From Geotoga petraea (lineage in GTDB: Bacteria; Thermotogota; Thermotogae; Petrotogales; Petrotogaceae): a stretch of 35,697 nucleotides of DNA. Shown piece after piece: positions 1-7,359 of the stretch; position 1 is the stretch's first letter, and every line of letters begins with the position of its first letter. Location: positions 1 to 35,697 of the forward strand of contig NZ_FMYV01000012.1 of the NCBI RefSeq assembly GCF_900102615.1. Direction: 5' to 3'. Under the pieces are notes generated by a model. The model did not search any database. It worked only from the letters and a program-made list of their open reading frames with translations, and was not told where the DNA came from. A program made the translations under genes and the position numbers.

Positions 1-27
1 CTGAGCCAGGATCAAACCCTTCTTCCA
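1..27 (-). rRNA. rrs: 16S ribosomal RNA, 5' end only
   Basis: Read on the minus strand, positions 20 to 1 give AGGGTTTGATCCTGGCTCAG, the nearly universal 5' end of bacterial 16S rRNA (the 27F primer site, with GG where many bacteria have AG). By comparison with Escherichia coli numbering the mature end should lie a few bases upstream, near position 27. The rest of the gene lies beyond the left edge. The boundary at 27 is inferred, not seen. Confidence 0.92.
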
Positions 28-104
28 GTCCTTTTCCTGTCTTCTCAGTCTTTCACTGTCTTCTTCCTTGTTCCTTTTCTTCCTTGGCTTGGCCTCTATC
101 CACT

Positions 105-116
105 TGTCAAAGAGCT
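105..116 (-). promoter_or_regulatory. boxA-like antitermination site in the rRNA leader
   Basis: On the minus strand these bases read AGCTCTTTGACA, matching the boxA consensus TGCTCTTTAACA at 10 of 12 positions. boxA in rRNA leaders binds the NusB/NusE antitermination factors. It sits about 80 bases upstream of the mature 16S end and downstream of the promoter at 180-209, the usual order. Confidence 0.65.
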
Positions 117-179
117 TCTCTTCATTCTTCTATTTTGTTTCGCTTTTAAATTTTCTTTTGGCTACGAAAGCCGAAGTTA

Positions 180-209
180 ATACTATCACATTATCCCTAT
201 TTTTGTCAA
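180..209 (-). promoter_or_regulatory. rRNA operon promoter (sigma-A type)
   Basis: On the minus strand a perfect TTGACA (-35, positions 209-204) is followed after 18 bases by TAGTAT (-10, 185-180), with TG one base ahead giving an extended -10. Transcription would start near 173, leaving a leader of about 145 bases before 16S that holds the boxA-like site. I see no gene between 28 and 348; that stretch is rRNA leader, rRNA promoter and the short promoter region of the fumarase genes. Confidence 0.7.
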
Positions 210-328
210 TTGCTTTGTTGTTAACTATTCCTTTCTTGTTCCTTAACCTCTTCCACCTTTTCAGGTGTGCATTTGTTTTTTGTTTATCTTAACTTTACTT
301 TAACCATAGTGCTTTTATCTTGTTATAT

Positions 329-334
329 TATAAT
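329..334 (+). promoter_or_regulatory. Possible -10 element for the fumarase genes
   Basis: A consensus TATAAT lies 24 bases ahead of the likely TTG start of the alpha subunit gene, so the leader would be very short. No good -35 is visible at the right distance, and the region is so AT-rich that chance matches are expected. Confidence 0.3.
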
Positions 335-357
335 ATTATGAAAAAGGAGTGTTTAAG

Positions 358-1176
358 TTGTTTATAAATTTTGAATATTATAGAAAACAAATTAAAGATA
401 AAATTATAAAAGCGAATTTAATTATAAATTCTGAAGTTAAGGTTTACCTTGAAACATATAAAGGTCCCTTCTCGAAAGTTTTAAATGATAATTATAAGAT
501 TTCCAAAATAAAAAATATACCTTTATGTCAAGATACTGGAATTGTAGAATTTTTTTTATTTCTAAACAAAGATGATTATTTCAATATTGATATACAAGGT
601 TTTTTGGACTCTTTAGTTAAGGAAATATATTCAGAGAATAATTTCAGATTTTCCACTTTAAGAGATCCTTACATGAAAAGAAAAAACACTTTTGATAATC
701 TCCCTTCTATGATAAATATTATACCAACTAAAGAAAAATCAAATTTATCATTTCTTATAAAAGGTGGTGGAAGTGAAAATCTATCTTTTTTAAAAATGCT
801 CAAGCCGACGATTTCAAAAAATGACCTTATAAATGAAGTTTTAAAACATATTCAATTAAATGGGTCAAGAGCGTGCCCTCCTTTAGTAATAGGTGTTGGA
901 CTTGGGGGAACAGCAGAAAAAGCTGTTTTAAACTCTAAGATATCTCTTTTAAAGAATTTTAATGATTACAATAAAGATGAAGATTATAAAAACTTAGAGA
1001 AAAATTTGGAAACTAAAATTAATAATTTGAATATTGGTGTACAGGGTTTAAAAGAAGGGAAAACTACACTTTCTACAAAAATTACAGTTATGCCTTCTCA
1101 CATAGCCTCGCTATCTTTAGCAATTTCAGTTGATTGTTATTTGAATAGAAAAGGAGTTGTTTATTTTGAAGCATAA
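358..1176 (+). CDS. Class I fumarate hydratase, alpha subunit
   Basis: This is the catalytic, iron-sulfur-binding half of a two-subunit class I fumarase, which interconverts fumarate and malate in the cytoplasm. The L(+)-tartrate dehydratase alpha subunit belongs to the same family and cannot be excluded. Numbering from the longest frame (GTG at 349), C60 in CQDTG, C176 in SRACPPLVIG and C263 in SVDCYLN are the expected three cysteine ligands of a 4Fe-4S cluster; KGGGSEN near 138-144 is another family motif. The GTG at 349 lies inside the Shine-Dalgarno AAGGAG, so the TTG at 358, eight bases after it, is the likely start (272 residues). The beta subunit follows with a short overlap. Confidence 0.92.
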   Translation: MFINFEYYRKQIKDKIIKANLIINSEVKVYLETYKGPFSKVLNDNYKISKIKNIPLCQDTGIVEFFLFLNKDDYFNIDIQGFLDSLVKEIYSENNFRFSTLRDPYMKRKNTFDNLPSMINIIPTKEKSNLSFLIKGGGSENLSFLKMLKPTISKNDLINEVLKHIQLNGSRACPPLVIGVGLGGTAEKAVLNSKISLLKNFNDYNKDEDYKNLEKNLETKINNLNIGVQGLKEGKTTLSTKITVMPSHIASLSLAISVDCYLNRKGVVYFEA

Positions 1177-1657
1177 CTTATCAGTTGGTGACTTTTTTGA
1201 ATATAGTGGAGAACTAATAATAATGAGAGATGCTGCTCATAATAAAATTAAACAACTTTTTGATGATAATAGCTCATTACCTATTGATTTTAAAGATAAG
1301 ATTATTTTTTATGCCGGGCCAGCAAAAAAACCAGATAACCTTGTTATTGGAGCTATTGGTCCCACAACAAGCAGTAGAATGGATAATTACTTGGAAATAA
1401 TGTATAAGCTTGGTATAAAGGCAACAATAGGGAAAGGTAATAGAAGTAGTATAGTTGATTTATTAAACAAAAAATACAATAAATACTATTTTGTTTGCCC
1501 TTCTGGAGCTGCAGCAACATTGGCACAAAAAGTATTTTCTTATGAAGTCATTGCCTTTCCAGAACTTGGACCAGAAGCTATTCAAAAAATTGTTGTTGTT
1601 GATTTCCCGCTGATGGTTGCCATAGATAACTTAGGAAATAATTTTTATAACCTTTAA
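1166..1657 (+). CDS. Class I fumarate hydratase, beta subunit
   Basis: This gene encodes the second subunit of the two-part class I fumarase, homologous to the C-terminal half of single-chain FumA/FumB. Family motifs are visible: SGELIIMRDAAH near the N-terminus, GPTTSSRMDNY, ATIGKGNR and CPSGAAATLA. An in-frame TTG at 1157 directly touches the Shine-Dalgarno AAAGGAG, so the TTG at 1166, nine bases after it, is the better start (163 residues). The gene overlaps the end of the alpha subunit gene, so the two are probably translationally coupled. The ribosome site and start are laid out almost identically to those of the alpha gene. A TtdB-type tartrate dehydratase role is the main alternative. 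Confidence 0.92.
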   Translation: MKHNLSVGDFFEYSGELIIMRDAAHNKIKQLFDDNSSLPIDFKDKIIFYAGPAKKPDNLVIGAIGPTTSSRMDNYLEIMYKLGIKATIGKGNRSSIVDLLNKKYNKYYFVCPSGAAATLAQKVFSYEVIAFPELGPEAIQKIVVVDFPLMVAIDNLGNNFYNL

Positions 1658-1660
1658 ATA

Positions 1661-1691
1661 AAAAGGCCAAAGATTAAATCTTTGGCCTTTT
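1661..1691. terminator. Bidirectional terminator between fumarase and pepD
   Basis: A perfect 14-bp stem (AAAAGGCCAAAGAT with its complement) closes a 3-base loop. It is flanked by A/T-rich runs, so it can serve the plus-strand fumarase genes and the minus-strand pepD, which converge here. Confidence 0.85.
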
Positions 1692-1696
1692 ATTTA

Positions 1697-3151
1697 TTAT
1701 AACTGTTTTAAAACTTCTTTTAAAAATTCCCACATTCTTTTTATTGATGAAATACTTATATGTTCATCTGGTGTGTGAACATCAAACATGTTAGGTCCAA
1801 ATGAGATCATATCAACATCCTTTAACTTTTCGGATAAAAGCCCACATTCTAATCCAGCGTGAATAGCAGTAATTTTTGGTTCTTTACCAAATTTTTCTTT
1901 ATAAACTTTTTTAAAAACTTCTCTTATCTTTGATTCTGGTTTATATTGCCATGCGGGATAAGGTGCACTTGTTATTATCTCAGCTCCAACCATTTCTGCA
2001 ACTAGCCTTGCTATTTGATGAACTTGTTGTTTTTTTGATTCTACAGAACTTCTTGTTGATGAATCAAATTCTATGAATTTTTCATGTGTTGTAACTACAC
2101 CTAAATTAGAAGATGTTTCCACAAGTTTTTCTATTTCTGATGACATGCCAAGAACTCCATCAGGAATTAAGTTTAAAAGGGTAATCATTTTACTTGTTGT
2201 TTTTTTAGAAAAAACTTTTTTAACATCTTCAGAGATTTTAGAAATTGTAATATGTATGTTTCCATCCTTTACTCTATATTCTTTTTGAAAGATATCATTC
2301 CATTTTTTTATTTTCTTTTCCATTTCTTCTAAGTCTTTGTTCTTTAACATTATTTTGGTTACAAACTCTCTGGGTATAGCATTATCTTTTGCACCGCCAT
2401 TTACTGAATAAACATAAAAATCCATTGTATCGTTTATATCTAATAAAAATCTTCCCATTAATTTATTAGCATTTCCTCTTTCTTTTATTATTTCCATTCC
2501 TGAATGTCCACCTTTTAAACCTTCTAACTTTATCTTGAAAGGTAGATAATCATTTTTAGAATTTTTCCATTCAATATTCAATTTTATTTTGTCTCTCATT
2601 CCCCCCGCACAGGAAACTAAAAAAACTCCTTCTTCTTCAGAATCAATATTAATTAGAGTTTTACCTTTTATATTATCCGGAGATAAGCTGTTAGCTCCCT
2701 CCATTCCAGTTTCTTCGTCACTTGTAATAAGCACTTCTAAAGGTGGATGGGGTATATCGTTAGAATCTAATAAGGCCAGTTGATAAGCAACAGCTATTCC
2801 ATCATCAGCACCCAGAGTTGTGCCAGTTGCATATATGTAATCTCCATCAACCCTTAATTTTATAGGATCTTTTTTAAAATCATGTTCTGTGTCCAAATTT
2901 TTTTCACATACCATATCCATATGTCCTTGTAAAGTGACATAATCATGGGTTTCAAACCCTTCAGTTCCAGGTTTTCTTATTATAACATTTAATGCATCAT
3001 CTTGAATATACTCTAAGTCCCTTTCTTTAGCAAATTCTACTAACCAATCACTTACTTTTCTTTCTTCTTTTGAACATCTTGGGATCTTAGATAATTCTTC
3101 AAACCAATAAAAAACTTTTTCTGGTGATAACCCATTCAAAACTCTTTCCAT
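1697..3151 (-). CDS. pepD: Aminoacyl-histidine dipeptidase (cytosol non-specific dipeptidase), M20 family
   Basis: This is a cytoplasmic dizinc M20 metallopeptidase that cleaves dipeptides, including Xaa-His. At 484 residues it matches the usual PepD length of about 485. Metal-site motifs are in order: LQGHMDM (H77, D79), GADDGIA (D116/D117), TSDEETGMEGA (E146/E147), NIDSEEEG (D170) and a C-terminal AIHAGLECG histidine near 431. The segment between is the lid/dimerisation domain of the family. The ATG start is preceded by AGGAGGGA at a normal distance. The gene converges on the fumarase genes across a shared terminator. A 43-nt palindrome lies just upstream of the start. Confidence 0.93.
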   Translation of the reverse strand: MERVLNGLSPEKVFYWFEELSKIPRCSKEERKVSDWLVEFAKERDLEYIQDDALNVIIRKPGTEGFETHDYVTLQGHMDMVCEKNLDTEHDFKKDPIKLRVDGDYIYATGTTLGADDGIAVAYQLALLDSNDIPHPPLEVLITSDEETGMEGANSLSPDNIKGKTLINIDSEEEGVFLVSCAGGMRDKIKLNIEWKNSKNDYLPFKIKLEGLKGGHSGMEIIKERGNANKLMGRFLLDINDTMDFYVYSVNGGAKDNAIPREFVTKIMLKNKDLEEMEKKIKKWNDIFQKEYRVKDGNIHITISKISEDVKKVFSKKTTSKMITLLNLIPDGVLGMSSEIEKLVETSSNLGVVTTHEKFIEFDSSTRSSVESKKQQVHQIARLVAEMVGAEIITSAPYPAWQYKPESKIREVFKKVYKEKFGKEPKITAIHAGLECGLLSEKLKDVDMISFGPNMFDVHTPDEHISISSIKRMWEFLKEVLKQL

Positions 3152-3188
3152 ATATTTTGTCCCTCCTTGAATAATTTTGATTACAAAT

Positions 3189-3231
3189 TTATTATATCAT
3201 TAATTAGCTTAGCTAATTAATGATATAATAA
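3189..3231. repeat. 43-nt perfect palindrome upstream of pepD
   Basis: Two 21-base arms (3189-3209 and 3211-3231) are exact reverse complements around one central T at 3210. Each arm carries TATAAT reading outward: 3191-3196 on the minus strand toward pepD and 3224-3229 on the plus strand. It could be an operator overlapping the pepD -10, a pair of divergent -10 elements, or a cruciform or hairpin. No T-run follows directly, so a terminator is less likely. Confidence 0.75.
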
Positions 3232-3315
3232 GAATTATTTATTAAAAAACTAATAGATTAAACTTAGGATATATCATTATTTAAAGAGGGCGATCTTAAT
3301 TAAAAAACATCTAAG

Positions 3316-3867
3316 TTAATTAAGTTCTATTATTTCATTTATTGTAAATTCTTTGGGAGTAATGTAAGAAATATCCACATATTTTTTCTTATTACCAAAA
3401 ATATGATCTAACAACTCTGCATCAATAGAAGTAATGTTATTGGTTTTAATATCATCTTTATAAACCCATCTCAAAATCCCCTCATCGCAATCAATTAGAT
3501 TTTGTTTTTTTATTTCAGATGTAAAAATAAATAATATCCAATTGTAATGTTCAGGCCCATCTTCTGATGTAATTACTTTTAACTTTGTATTATTTAATTT
3601 AATTCCTGTTTCTTCTTTGAATTCTCTGAATATGGAATCTTCTATAGATTCATCATAATAAGTTTTTCCACCAGGTGCTACAAGTTTACCAGGAAAAGGT
3701 TCTTTAAATCTTTCCAATAACAAATACTCACCAAATTCGTTTTTTGCATAGCATATTACAGCTATTTTCTGGTTATTGTTTTTTACAACTTTTTTTGTAT
3801 CAAGCTGAATGTTGTTTTTTTCGAAATATTTTTCTAATTTTTCATAATTTATTCTATACTCTTCCAT
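3316..3867 (-). CDS. Nudix hydrolase, MutT/8-oxo-dGTPase-like
   Basis: This 183-residue cytoplasmic protein has a complete Nudix box (G-x5-E-x7-RE-U-x-EE-x-G-U) from G67 to I89: E73, R81, E82, E85, E86 and G88 are all present, so the pyrophosphohydrolase site looks intact. The preceding segment PGKLVAPGGK resembles the MutT/MTH1-like group that removes oxidised nucleotides, but the substrate cannot be read from the sequence. About 33 residues precede the fold. The ATG start has a strong AGGAGG seven bases upstream. It is divergent from the LUD gene at 3960, with a palindrome between them. Confidence 0.85.
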   Translation of the reverse strand: MEEYRINYEKLEKYFEKNNIQLDTKKVVKNNNQKIAVICYAKNEFGEYLLLERFKEPFPGKLVAPGGKTYYDESIEDSIFREFKEETGIKLNNTKLKVITSEDGPEHYNWILFIFTSEIKKQNLIDCDEGILRWVYKDDIKTNNITSIDAELLDHIFGNKKKYVDISYITPKEFTINEIIELN

Positions 3868-3906
3868 TATTTACCTCCTAATTATTTTTATTAAATTCTC
3901 TTGAAA

Positions 3907-3928
3907 ATATTTTATCATGATAAAATAT
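3907..3928. promoter_or_regulatory. 22-bp perfect palindrome, candidate operator
   Basis: The 11-base half ATATTTTATCA at 3907-3917 is followed directly by its exact reverse complement. It lies in the 92-bp divergent spacer between the Nudix and LUD genes, about 30 bases ahead of the LUD start and next to TTGAAA at 3901-3906 and TA-rich -10-like bases. A dimeric repressor site is a reasonable guess; no regulator is identified. Confidence 0.5.
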
Positions 3929-3959
3929 AAATATATAACTCAATTTTTGGAGGTTAATT

Positions 3960-4601
3960 ATGAGAGAAAAACTTTTAAAATGGAAATATAAAGAACTTGG
4001 CGAGCAAATGATTCAAACTTTGAAAAATAAAAAGCATGACGCTTATTTAGTTGATTCAAAAGAAGATGTTGTTAGTACTTTGAAAAACATAGTTCCTGAG
4101 AAATCTTCAGTTGCAATCGGTGGTTCTATTACCTTACAAGAAACTGGAGTTATAGATTTTTTAAAGAATAACGATTATAAGTTTTTCAATAGAAATGACG
4201 CTAAAACTGAAGATGAAAAAAGAGAAATATTTTTAAAATCTTTTGATGTAGATTTCTTCTTCTGTAGTGCTAACGCAATAACAAAAGATGGAATGATTGT
4301 TCAATTAGACGGCAATGGCACGAGAGTTGCTCCAATGATTTACGGGCCCAAAAATGTCGTTATGGTTGTTGGTATGAACAAAATAGTGACAGATCTTCAA
4401 AGTGCTGATGAAAGAATTAAAGAGATATCACCTATGAATGCAAAAAGGTTAGATACAAAAACACCTTGTGTTAGATTTGGTGAATGTATTGATTGTGAAT
4501 CAAGAGAAAGAATTTGTGTTCATAAAACTATTTTACAAACTGGAGTTAGGCATCCCGGAAGATTTAAGATAATTTTGGTTACAGAAGATTTAGGGCTGTG
4601 A
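3960..4601 (+). CDS. LUD-domain protein, LutC/YkgG-like (DUF162)
   Basis: This 213-residue protein belongs to the LUD family that includes LutC and the C-terminal part of LutB of the L-lactate oxidation complex. The glycine-rich AIGGSITLQETGVIDFL segment and the VVGMNKIV segment are typical of the family. Near the C-terminus four cysteines occur in CVRFGECIDCESRERIC, which could bind a metal. Neither lutA nor lutB is adjacent, so a lactate role is not supported here; stand-alone LUD proteins are common and mostly uncharacterised. The ATG start follows GGAGG at good spacing, and the stop codon lies inside a terminator hairpin. Confidence 0.8.
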   Translation: MREKLLKWKYKELGEQMIQTLKNKKHDAYLVDSKEDVVSTLKNIVPEKSSVAIGGSITLQETGVIDFLKNNDYKFFNRNDAKTEDEKREIFLKSFDVDFFFCSANAITKDGMIVQLDGNGTRVAPMIYGPKNVVMVVGMNKIVTDLQSADERIKEISPMNAKRLDTKTPCVRFGECIDCESRERICVHKTILQTGVRHPGRFKIILVTEDLGL

Positions 4602-4618
4602 AATACAGCCCTTATTTT
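4592..4618 (+). terminator. Terminator of the LUD gene
   Basis: Stem AGGGCTGT/ACAGCCCT (4592-4599, 4605-4612) with a 5-base loop is followed by TATTTTTT. It overlaps the LUD stop codon and abuts the end of the convergent FlhB-like gene. Confidence 0.85.
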
Positions 4619-4893
4619 TTATTTTTTCTATCCATTGTATAAACATACGCCAAAACTTCTGCTGCTATTTTGTACATTTCTGGTGGGATTTCTAAATTTA
4701 GATCAATACCATAAAATTCTTCTACAGCATTTTGATCTTCGATTACTGTGACTGATTCTTCTTCTGCAACTTCCAAAATTTTTTTAGCTATATCATTGAG
4801 ACCTTTGGCAACAACTTTTGGTGCTTTATCAGTTCCTTTTCTATATCTTAATGCAACAGCTTTTTTGAAATTTTTTTTATCATTATAATTCAT
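4612..4893 (-). CDS. FlhB C-terminal-like protein (EscU/YscU/FlhB family, YlqH type)
   Basis: This 93-residue protein matches the cytoplasmic C-terminal domain of the flagellar/type III export switch protein FlhB: KAVALRYRKGTDKAPKVVAKG near the N-terminus and IPPEMYKIAAEVLAYVY near the C-terminus. It has no membrane part and no NPTH autocleavage motif, so it corresponds to the small stand-alone FlhB-like proteins (YlqH, sometimes called FlhB2) of Gram-positive and Thermotogales genomes. Its role is not settled; a part in flagellar export is plausible but inferred. The start codon overlaps the stop codon of the upstream phosphoesterase (TAATG), so the two are probably coupled. Confidence 0.82.
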   Translation of the reverse strand: MNYNDKKNFKKAVALRYRKGTDKAPKVVAKGLNDIAKKILEVAEEESVTVIEDQNAVEEFYGIDLNLEIPPEMYKIAAEVLAYVYTMDRKNKK

Positions 4894-5678
4894 TATTCTT
4901 CATCCTTTTTTAAATAAAAAATGGTTATTTCAGGAGAATTTAGAAATCTTACATTTAACCAAGATCCCAACCCTCTATTTATATATAGCTTACTATTGTT
5001 GTAATCATGCATACCTCTTAAAAATTCAGAATAGTTACCGATTTTGTTTACTAAAAATTTAGTTAAAAATGGTATATAAATTTGTCCACCATGGGTATGA
5101 CCTGCTAAAATTAAATCTGATTGATCAATCAATTCAATATGCTTTTTAGCATTATCTGGTACATGTGTTAAAAATATACTGTAAAAATTTTCAAAGTTTT
5201 CAAAATTTTCTAACTTATAAAACATGGGAAGTCCCGTCAACAAAATCTTTTGACCTTTTACCTCAACAAGTTCACTTTTTCCTTCTATTAGATGTATATT
5301 CTCATAAGCATACGCTTTGTTGACCTCATTTAGATCTTGAAAATCCCAATTCCCATATATTACATATATATCAGAAATTTCTGAAAGTTCCCTAAAAAAT
5401 TTTTCTAAACTTTTTTGATCAGAATTGTTAGCTAAAGAATCACCAGTATATACAATAAAATCTGGTTCTATTTTTTTTATCTTTTTCAAAATTATGCTAT
5501 GAAAAAAGTAAAATTTTTTAATGTGTAAATCAGAAATCTGCACGAACTTTATATCTTCATTTATCTTTTCTGATTCTATATCCACTTTCTTATTCATGAT
5601 CAATATACTTGGCTCTATAAAGAATGAATATAATATCAAAAGCAAGAATACAAGAAAAATCAAGCCTCTTTTTTTCAT
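4893..5678 (-). CDS. Membrane-anchored metallophosphoesterase, YkuE-like
   Basis: This calcineurin-fold phosphoesterase has an N-terminal hydrophobic anchor (about residues 4-22). Motifs in order are ISDLHIK (D-x-H), VYTGDS (GD), YGNWDF in place of the usual GNHD, FLTHVPDN and AGHTHGGQIYIP. GHTHGGQ is typical of the YkuE/LpxH-like group, which includes nucleotide-lipid pyrophosphatases; the substrate is unknown. The Trp in GNWD replaces the catalytic His of GNHD, although W variants may occur in this subgroup. The longest frame starts at 5702, but the ATG at 5678 is better placed after TAGGAGA, giving 261 residues. The FlhB-like gene follows with a one-base overlap. Confidence 0.83.
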   Translation of the reverse strand: MKKRGLIFLVFLLLILYSFFIEPSILIMNKKVDIESEKINEDIKFVQISDLHIKKFYFFHSIILKKIKKIEPDFIVYTGDSLANNSDQKSLEKFFRELSEISDIYVIYGNWDFQDLNEVNKAYAYENIHLIEGKSELVEVKGQKILLTGLPMFYKLENFENFENFYSIFLTHVPDNAKKHIELIDQSDLILAGHTHGGQIYIPFLTKFLVNKIGNYSEFLRGMHDYNNSKLYINRGLGSWLNVRFLNSPEITIFYLKKDEE

Positions 5679-5775
5679 TAGTAAGTCTCCTATACATAAC
5701 ACTGTTTAATCTTTATTATTTCTTATTTTCAAATTAAATTATACTATATTTCTATTTTTTAATTTGTGTTAAATA

Positions 5776-5784
5776 TGGTAAAAT
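5776..5784 (+). promoter_or_regulatory. Possible extended -10 promoter for the TPR operon
   Basis: TGGTAAAAT fits an extended -10 (TGn then TAAAAT) about 47 bases ahead of the TPR gene start. No convincing -35 is seen. It lies in the divergent spacer with the phosphoesterase gene. Confidence 0.35.
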
Positions 5785-5830
5785 TAATGTGAAGATATAT
5801 TTCTATACCACAACAAAGGGGGAGATTCAA

Positions 5831-6901
5831 ATGGAAAACTTAATCAACATTAATCTCAATGGTGAGATTATAACGATAACTGATAAAACACCTTTTCCTA
5901 TTTTGCTTGCAGAATTTTTGTATGAAGGTGATTTCGACCTTATGATGGCAGATTTAAAAAACAATGTGGAACTTGTGGAAGAGGCAAAAAAAGTAACAAA
6001 ACTTATGGAAAACTTACCTGGTTTAACTTCGAATTTTATCACCCGACCTTTTGTATTTAATGATTTCATGACATATATGGATGAGTTTAAAATAAAGCCA
6101 TCCGACCTGAATCACGTATCTTTGAATGGAATGTTTGATATTGTTCTTGAAAGAGCTGATAGAAAAGCTTTTGACATAGTAAAAAATATTATTGACTTCA
6201 TGTTGAAAATCGATTCTAACTTTGCTCCAGCATATGAATTATTAGGTTCAATTTTAATAGAAGAAGGAGATTTTGAAAAAGGAAAAGAATATTTGGAAAA
6301 AGCGGCAAAAATAGATCCTTGGAATATTGCAGCTTTATCTGAATTAGGAGAAGCATATTTTAATCTTAAAGAATTTCATAAAGCTGCAGAAATCTGGAAA
6401 AAAGAAATCGAACTTTCTCCCGATAATTATGTAACTTATTTCATGATAAGTGATGCATATATTGAGATAGAAGAATTTGAAAAAGCTGCTCACAATTTAG
6501 AAAAATTCTTGAGTAGGTTTCCAAAAAGCATTCTTGGAAAATTTGAGCTTTCTGAGCTGTATAGAAAATTGGATAGAAATATAGAAGCTGATGAATTAAA
6601 GGATGAAATATTGAATTCAACTCCTGAATACCAAAGCGATATAGAAATATGGTCTAAAATAATGATTGAGAAACAAAAATTTGATAGGGTAATAAAATTT
6701 ATCGAAAAATATGTTAGAGATAACGATGAAAATGAACATTTTAAACTATTACTTGTTGTTCCTTATATAAAATCTGGAAGAAAAGCAGAAGCAAAAGAAA
6801 TTTATAAAGCAATGAAAGAAAAATTTAGCTGGTACATTTATAGTTTGAAAAATGTTTTTGACGAAAATCTCAATGAAGAAGAAAAGGAATTATTAAATTG
6901 A
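5831..6901 (+). CDS. Tetratricopeptide-repeat protein
   Basis: This is a 356-residue, probably cytoplasmic protein with no signal peptide or membrane segment. The centre (roughly residues 130-255) contains several TPR-like helical pairs, for example APAYELLGSILIEEGDFEKG followed by KAAKIDPWNIAALSELGEAY. TPRs bind other proteins; the partner is unknown. The first 100 residues are not recognised. The frame opens at 5789 with GTG, but the ATG at 5831 follows AAAGGGGGAG and is the better start. Its stop codon overlaps the start of the prepilin peptidase gene, suggesting a shared task or at least co-expression. Confidence 0.8.
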   Translation: MENLININLNGEIITITDKTPFPILLAEFLYEGDFDLMMADLKNNVELVEEAKKVTKLMENLPGLTSNFITRPFVFNDFMTYMDEFKIKPSDLNHVSLNGMFDIVLERADRKAFDIVKNIIDFMLKIDSNFAPAYELLGSILIEEGDFEKGKEYLEKAAKIDPWNIAALSELGEAYFNLKEFHKAAEIWKKEIELSPDNYVTYFMISDAYIEIEEFEKAAHNLEKFLSRFPKSILGKFELSELYRKLDRNIEADELKDEILNSTPEYQSDIEIWSKIMIEKQKFDRVIKFIEKYVRDNDENEHFKLLLVVPYIKSGRKAEAKEIYKAMKEKFSWYIYSLKNVFDENLNEEEKELLN

Positions 6902-7359
6902 GCAAAAAAATATACAGGGGGCTTTTATTTAGCTCCCTGGTTTTTTTAGTAAACCTTACTTGTTTTATCAACGGTAATAGCATCTTAGATTTTACTTTTG
7001 TAAACGCTATTTTGTTTGCGGGTATTGTAGACTATTATAAGATGTTCATTCCAGAAACATCTGTTATTATTATATTGATAATATCACTTATTAATTTTGA
7101 TATTTATAATTTAATCTATGCTCTCTTTATTTTATTCATAACTTTAGTTTTATACAATACAAAAAAATTTGGTTTTGGTGATGTGCAACTATTAGCTGTA
7201 ATGACTCTTTATCTCGGTTTTAACATTTTCTACATCATAATTTTATCAATGATTTTGGTGTTTATTTTCAATTTTAATAGAAAAGAAATTAAAATCCCAT
7301 ATGGTTTTTATATAATGTTATCTGTGGTTATTTATTATTTTATTGAGGTGATTTTATGA
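6898..7359 (+). CDS. Type IV prepilin peptidase, minimal A24 catalytic domain
   Basis: This polytopic membrane protein of 153 residues has about five or six hydrophobic segments. It carries both aspartates of the TFPP (A24) aspartic peptidase family: D45 in VDYYKMFIP (pattern D-x6-P) and D95 in FGFGDVQLL (GxGD). Family members cut leader peptides from type IV pilin-like or type II secretion pseudopilin precursors. It lacks the cytoplasmic methyltransferase domain of full PilD-type enzymes, so it may only cleave. The TTG start overlaps the TPR gene stop, with AAGGA nine bases upstream. The next gene overlaps its stop. No pilin or secretion genes are visible here. Confidence 0.85.
   Translation: MSKKIYRGLLFSSLVFLVNLTCFINGNSILDFTFVNAILFAGIVDYYKMFIPETSVIIILIISLINFDIYNLIYALFILFITLVLYNTKKFGFGDVQLLAVMTLYLGFNIFYIIILSMILVFIFNFNRKEIKIPYGFYIMLSVVIYYFIEVIL

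Noticed and set aside
68-292. 74-codon plus-strand frame rich in Phe, Leu and Ser
   Set aside because: It lies in the rRNA leader and promoter region, has no ribosome site, and its hydrophobic look follows from T-rich DNA.
349-1657. Naming the fumarase pair as tartrate dehydratase (ttdA/ttdB)
   Set aside because: Both belong to the same family and sequence alone does not separate them here; fumarase is the broader and likelier role, so no symbol was assigned.
2073-2783. Plus-strand frames within pepD, and similar antisense frames within the rib, yhaN-like, HD-GYP and chemoreceptor genes
   Set aside because: Each is fully covered by a well-supported gene on the other strand and none has a recognisable domain.
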